From positions 1 through 5,638 of the forward strand of contig JAICWZ010000140.1 of the NCBI GenBank assembly GCA_025966355.1: DNA of 5,638 bases, given 5' to 3'. Shown here in pieces: positions 3,674-5,638 of this stretch; the first letter of the stretch is position 1; the number at the start of each line of letters is the position of its first letter. A program made the position numbers and the translations under genes. The notes below the pieces were generated by a model, which worked only from the letters and a program-made list of their open reading frames with translations, did not search any database and was not told where the DNA came from. This DNA comes from Thermomicrobiaceae bacterium (GTDB lineage Bacteria > Chloroflexota > Chloroflexia > Thermomicrobiales > Thermomicrobiaceae).

Positions 3674-5638
3674 GTGGAACAGCGTCAGGCGACGACGCGC
3701 ATCATGCTCTGCATGATCGTCAAGAACGAGGCGGCCATCCTGGCGCGCTGCCTCGAATCGGCCCTGCCGATCATCTCCGCCGCCTGCATCTGCGATACCG
3801 GTTCGGATGACGCCACCGTTGAGACGGCGCGCGAGCTGCTTGGCGAGGCCGGCATCCCGTACCGCCTACCCGAGCACGAATGGGTCAATTTCGGCGCGAA
3901 CCGTACGCGCGCCTTCGTCGCCGCCCAACAGTTCGCGCGGGAACTCGGCTGGAACCTGGAACGGACCTACACCCTCTTTCTCGATGCCGATATGCTGCTC
4001 GATTTTGAACCGGAGTTCGATCCCGATGCGCTGACGGCCAACGGCTACCTGCTCCTGCAACAAGATGGCACCATGCAGTACGACAATCTGCGCCTGGCCA
4101 GGCTCGTGCTCGACTGGCGAAGCGTCGGCGTCACCCACGAATACTGGACGGCGGAGGGCGCCGGGGATCTGCCGCGACTCGATACGCTGGCGATTTATCA
4201 CCTCGGTGATGGCGGCTCGAAGGCCGACAAGTTCGAGCGCGATATCCGGCTCCTCAAAGCCGAACTCGTCAACGGTCAGAATCTGCGCACCCTCTTCTAC
4301 CTCGCCCGCTCCTACGAAGACACCCGCCAATTCAAGGAAGCGCGACGTCACTACGACTGGCGCGCCTCAGCCGGTGGCTGGGAGGAAGAAGCGTGGTACG
4401 CCGCCTATCGGCAGGGGCTCTGCTCGATCGAGTTGGGCGATTGGGAGCAGGGGATCGCCCAGCTCTTGCGTGCCTGGGCGCGGCGGCCCCAGCGTGCCGA
4501 ACCGCTCTACCAGCTGGCCCGGCACGCCCGCCTGCGCGGCGAAACGCACCTCGCCATGCTCGCCGCCGAACGCGCCCTGCGCATCCCGCCCCCCGCCGAT
4601 GATCGACTCTTCGTCGAGATGCCCGCCTATACCTACGGACCGCTCGAAGAGGTCGCCATCTCCGGCTTTTACACCGGTGATCTCGATCTCGGTCGCGACG
4701 CTGTCGACACGCTGCTGCACGATCGCGACGTTCCGTCACACACTCGCGAAGGTGCCGCGCGCAACTCGTCGTTCTATTCATGCCCGCTGCCGGTCGCCTG
4801 GTCGGTGCCGATCCAGATGACGGACGAGCTCGATCTCCCGAATTACACACCGAGCAACGCGACGATCTGCCGGACCGACGATGGCTATCTGATGCTCGTC
4901 CGGCTGATCAACTACGAGCAGGAGCGCGGCACCCACTTTTATTCGCGCGAAGCCGATGGGCGCATCCGCTCGATGAACCTGCACATCTGGTTCGACCGGG
5001 ATTTCACCATCCTCTCATCCGCCGAGATTGACGAATCACTGCTGGAGCGCACCCAACCGTATGCGACGACCGCCTGGGTGCAGGGGATCGAGGATCCGCG
5101 CCTCGTCCGCTGGCGCGACGACTGGTGGTTTGTCGCGAATTCCCGCGTCATCGATCCCAGAGGAAACCCGCTAACGCTCCTCGGCCGGCTTGACGATGAG
5201 GCGATGGAAGTGACGTTCCTCACACCGCTGACCTACGCCAATAGCCGGGAGGTCGAGAAGAACTGGCTCCCCTTCGTGCATGAGGATCGCCTGCTGCTCG
5301 TGTATGCCAGCGATCCGATGATCGTGCTGGAACCGGATCTCGACAGCGGGCGCTGCCGCGAGGTCCATGTCGAGGAATCGTCGTTCAACTTCGATCGCTA
5401 TCGTGGCTCGGCTCCGCCCATGCCCTACCGCAACGGCTACCTCTACACGATCCATGAGGCATCGTATCTCGACAACCGGCGCATCTATCTGCACCGTTTC
5501 GTCGAGATGGACCGGCAGTTTCGGATCACGCGCGTCTCGCGACTCTTCCACGTCTGGCACACCGGCGTCGAGTTCAACTGCGGCATGTGCCTGAACCACG
5601 CGGGCGACGCGCTGCTCCTGACCTTCTCATACGAAGAA
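3674..5638 (+). CDS. Modular family-2 glycosyltransferase with TPR region and GH130-like propeller (3' end outside window)
   Basis: The frame is open for 655 codons from GTG at 3674 to the right edge. Purine-rich GGAGGGAGG (3661-3669) precedes the GTG by 4-7 nt; the ATG at 3704 has no ribosome site. The GT2 domain spans about 10-200: MLCMIVKNEAAILARCLES, CDTGSDD (40-46), NFGANR (72-77) and the DAD metal-nucleotide motif (104-106). Residues about 200-312 are TPR-like helices (LFYLARSYEDTRQFKEARRH, YRQGLCSIELGDWEQG). From about 345 on, GIEDPR (471-476), KNWLPF (529-534) and YRGSAPP (576-582) resemble motifs of five-bladed GH130/GH43-like propellers, so a sugar-binding or phosphorylase-like domain is inferred. 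No signal peptide or membrane segment is seen, so it should act in the cytoplasm. It lies 72 bp after gene 3 with no terminator hairpin in the gap, so co-transcription is plausible. It could glycosylate threonines in the collagen-like tails or act on a cell-surface glycan. Confidence 0.85.
   Translation, partial: MEQRQATTRIMLCMIVKNEAAILARCLESALPIISAACICDTGSDDATVETARELLGEAGIPYRLPEHEWVNFGANRTRAFVAAQQFARELGWNLERTYTLFLDADMLLDFEPEFDPDALTANGYLLLQQDGTMQYDNLRLARLVLDWRSVGVTHEYWTAEGAGDLPRLDTLAIYHLGDGGSKADKFERDIRLLKAELVNGQNLRTLFYLARSYEDTRQFKEARRHYDWRASAGGWEEEAWYAAYRQGLCSIELGDWEQGIAQLLRAWARRPQRAEPLYQLARHARLRGETHLAMLAAERALRIPPPADDRLFVEMPAYTYGPLEEVAISGFYTGDLDLGRDAVDTLLHDRDVPSHTREGAARNSSFYSCPLPVAWSVPIQMTDELDLPNYTPSNATICRTDDGYLMLVRLINYEQERGTHFYSREADGRIRSMNLHIWFDRDFTILSSAEIDESLLERTQPYATTAWVQGIEDPRLVRWRDDWWFVANSRVIDPRGNPLTLLGRLDDEAMEVTFLTPLTYANSREVEKNWLPFVHEDRLLLVYASDPMIVLEPDLDSGRCREVHVEESSFNFDRYRGSAPPMPYRNGYLYTIHEASYLDNRRIYLHRFVEMDRQFRITRVSRLFHVWHTGVEFNCGMCLNHAGDALLLTFSYEE

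Noticed and set aside
4332..4850. Arginine-rich minus-strand frames and plus-strand frames within the glycosyltransferase
   Set aside because: They overlap a 655-codon open frame with clear GT2 and propeller motifs. Their Arg/Pro/Ala composition is that of shadow frames.

Overview
The window is GC-rich bacterial DNA with dense coding, GC-loaded third codon positions and several intergenic hairpins. No feature fixes the taxon. Twin-arginine signal peptides, GTG start use and a mixture of collagen-like and glycine-rich surface proteins would fit a Chloroflexota (Thermomicrobia-like) or actinobacterial chromosome. That placement is a guess. No tRNA, rRNA, CRISPR array, transposase or phage gene is visible.

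Layout. The left edge (1-102) is the last 33 codons of an unidentified plus-strand gene. It converges on a minus-strand gene of the uroporphyrinogen decarboxylase superfamily (210-1190), and a 16-bp perfect inverted repeat (118-150) lies between them. A 269-bp divergent region (1191-1459) carries a weak promoter candidate for the minus-strand gene and a good sigma70-type promoter (TTGACA, 17 bp, TATTCT) reading right. That right-hand transcript would have a leader of about 109 nt containing a hairpin followed by a T-run. A 24-residue open frame ends inside the hairpin, so the leader resembles an attenuator.

The core (1460-3601) is a tandem set of three paralogous secreted proteins. Each has a short polar N-terminus, a twin-arginine (Tat) signal peptide, a conserved beta-rich domain of about 80-90 residues and a Gly-X-Y collagen-like tail rich in GPT and GAT triplets. 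The third protein changes after 11 collagen triplets into a 65-residue Gly-Gly-X tail that looks like a mycobacterial PE_PGRS domain. Hairpins separate genes 1/2 and 2/3. None is visible between gene 3 and the next gene.

From 3674 to the right edge one frame stays open for 655 codons. It starts at GTG and encodes a large modular protein: a family-2 glycosyltransferase domain, TPR-like helices, and a C-terminal domain with motifs of GH130-like five-bladed beta-propellers. Its stop lies outside the window.

Working model (inference): the locus makes a family of Tat-exported filamentous surface proteins together with a glycosyltransferase that could decorate the threonines of the GPT/GAT repeats, analogous to glycosylated bacterial collagen-like proteins such as BclA. 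The decarboxylase-family gene is divergently oriented and probably unrelated.
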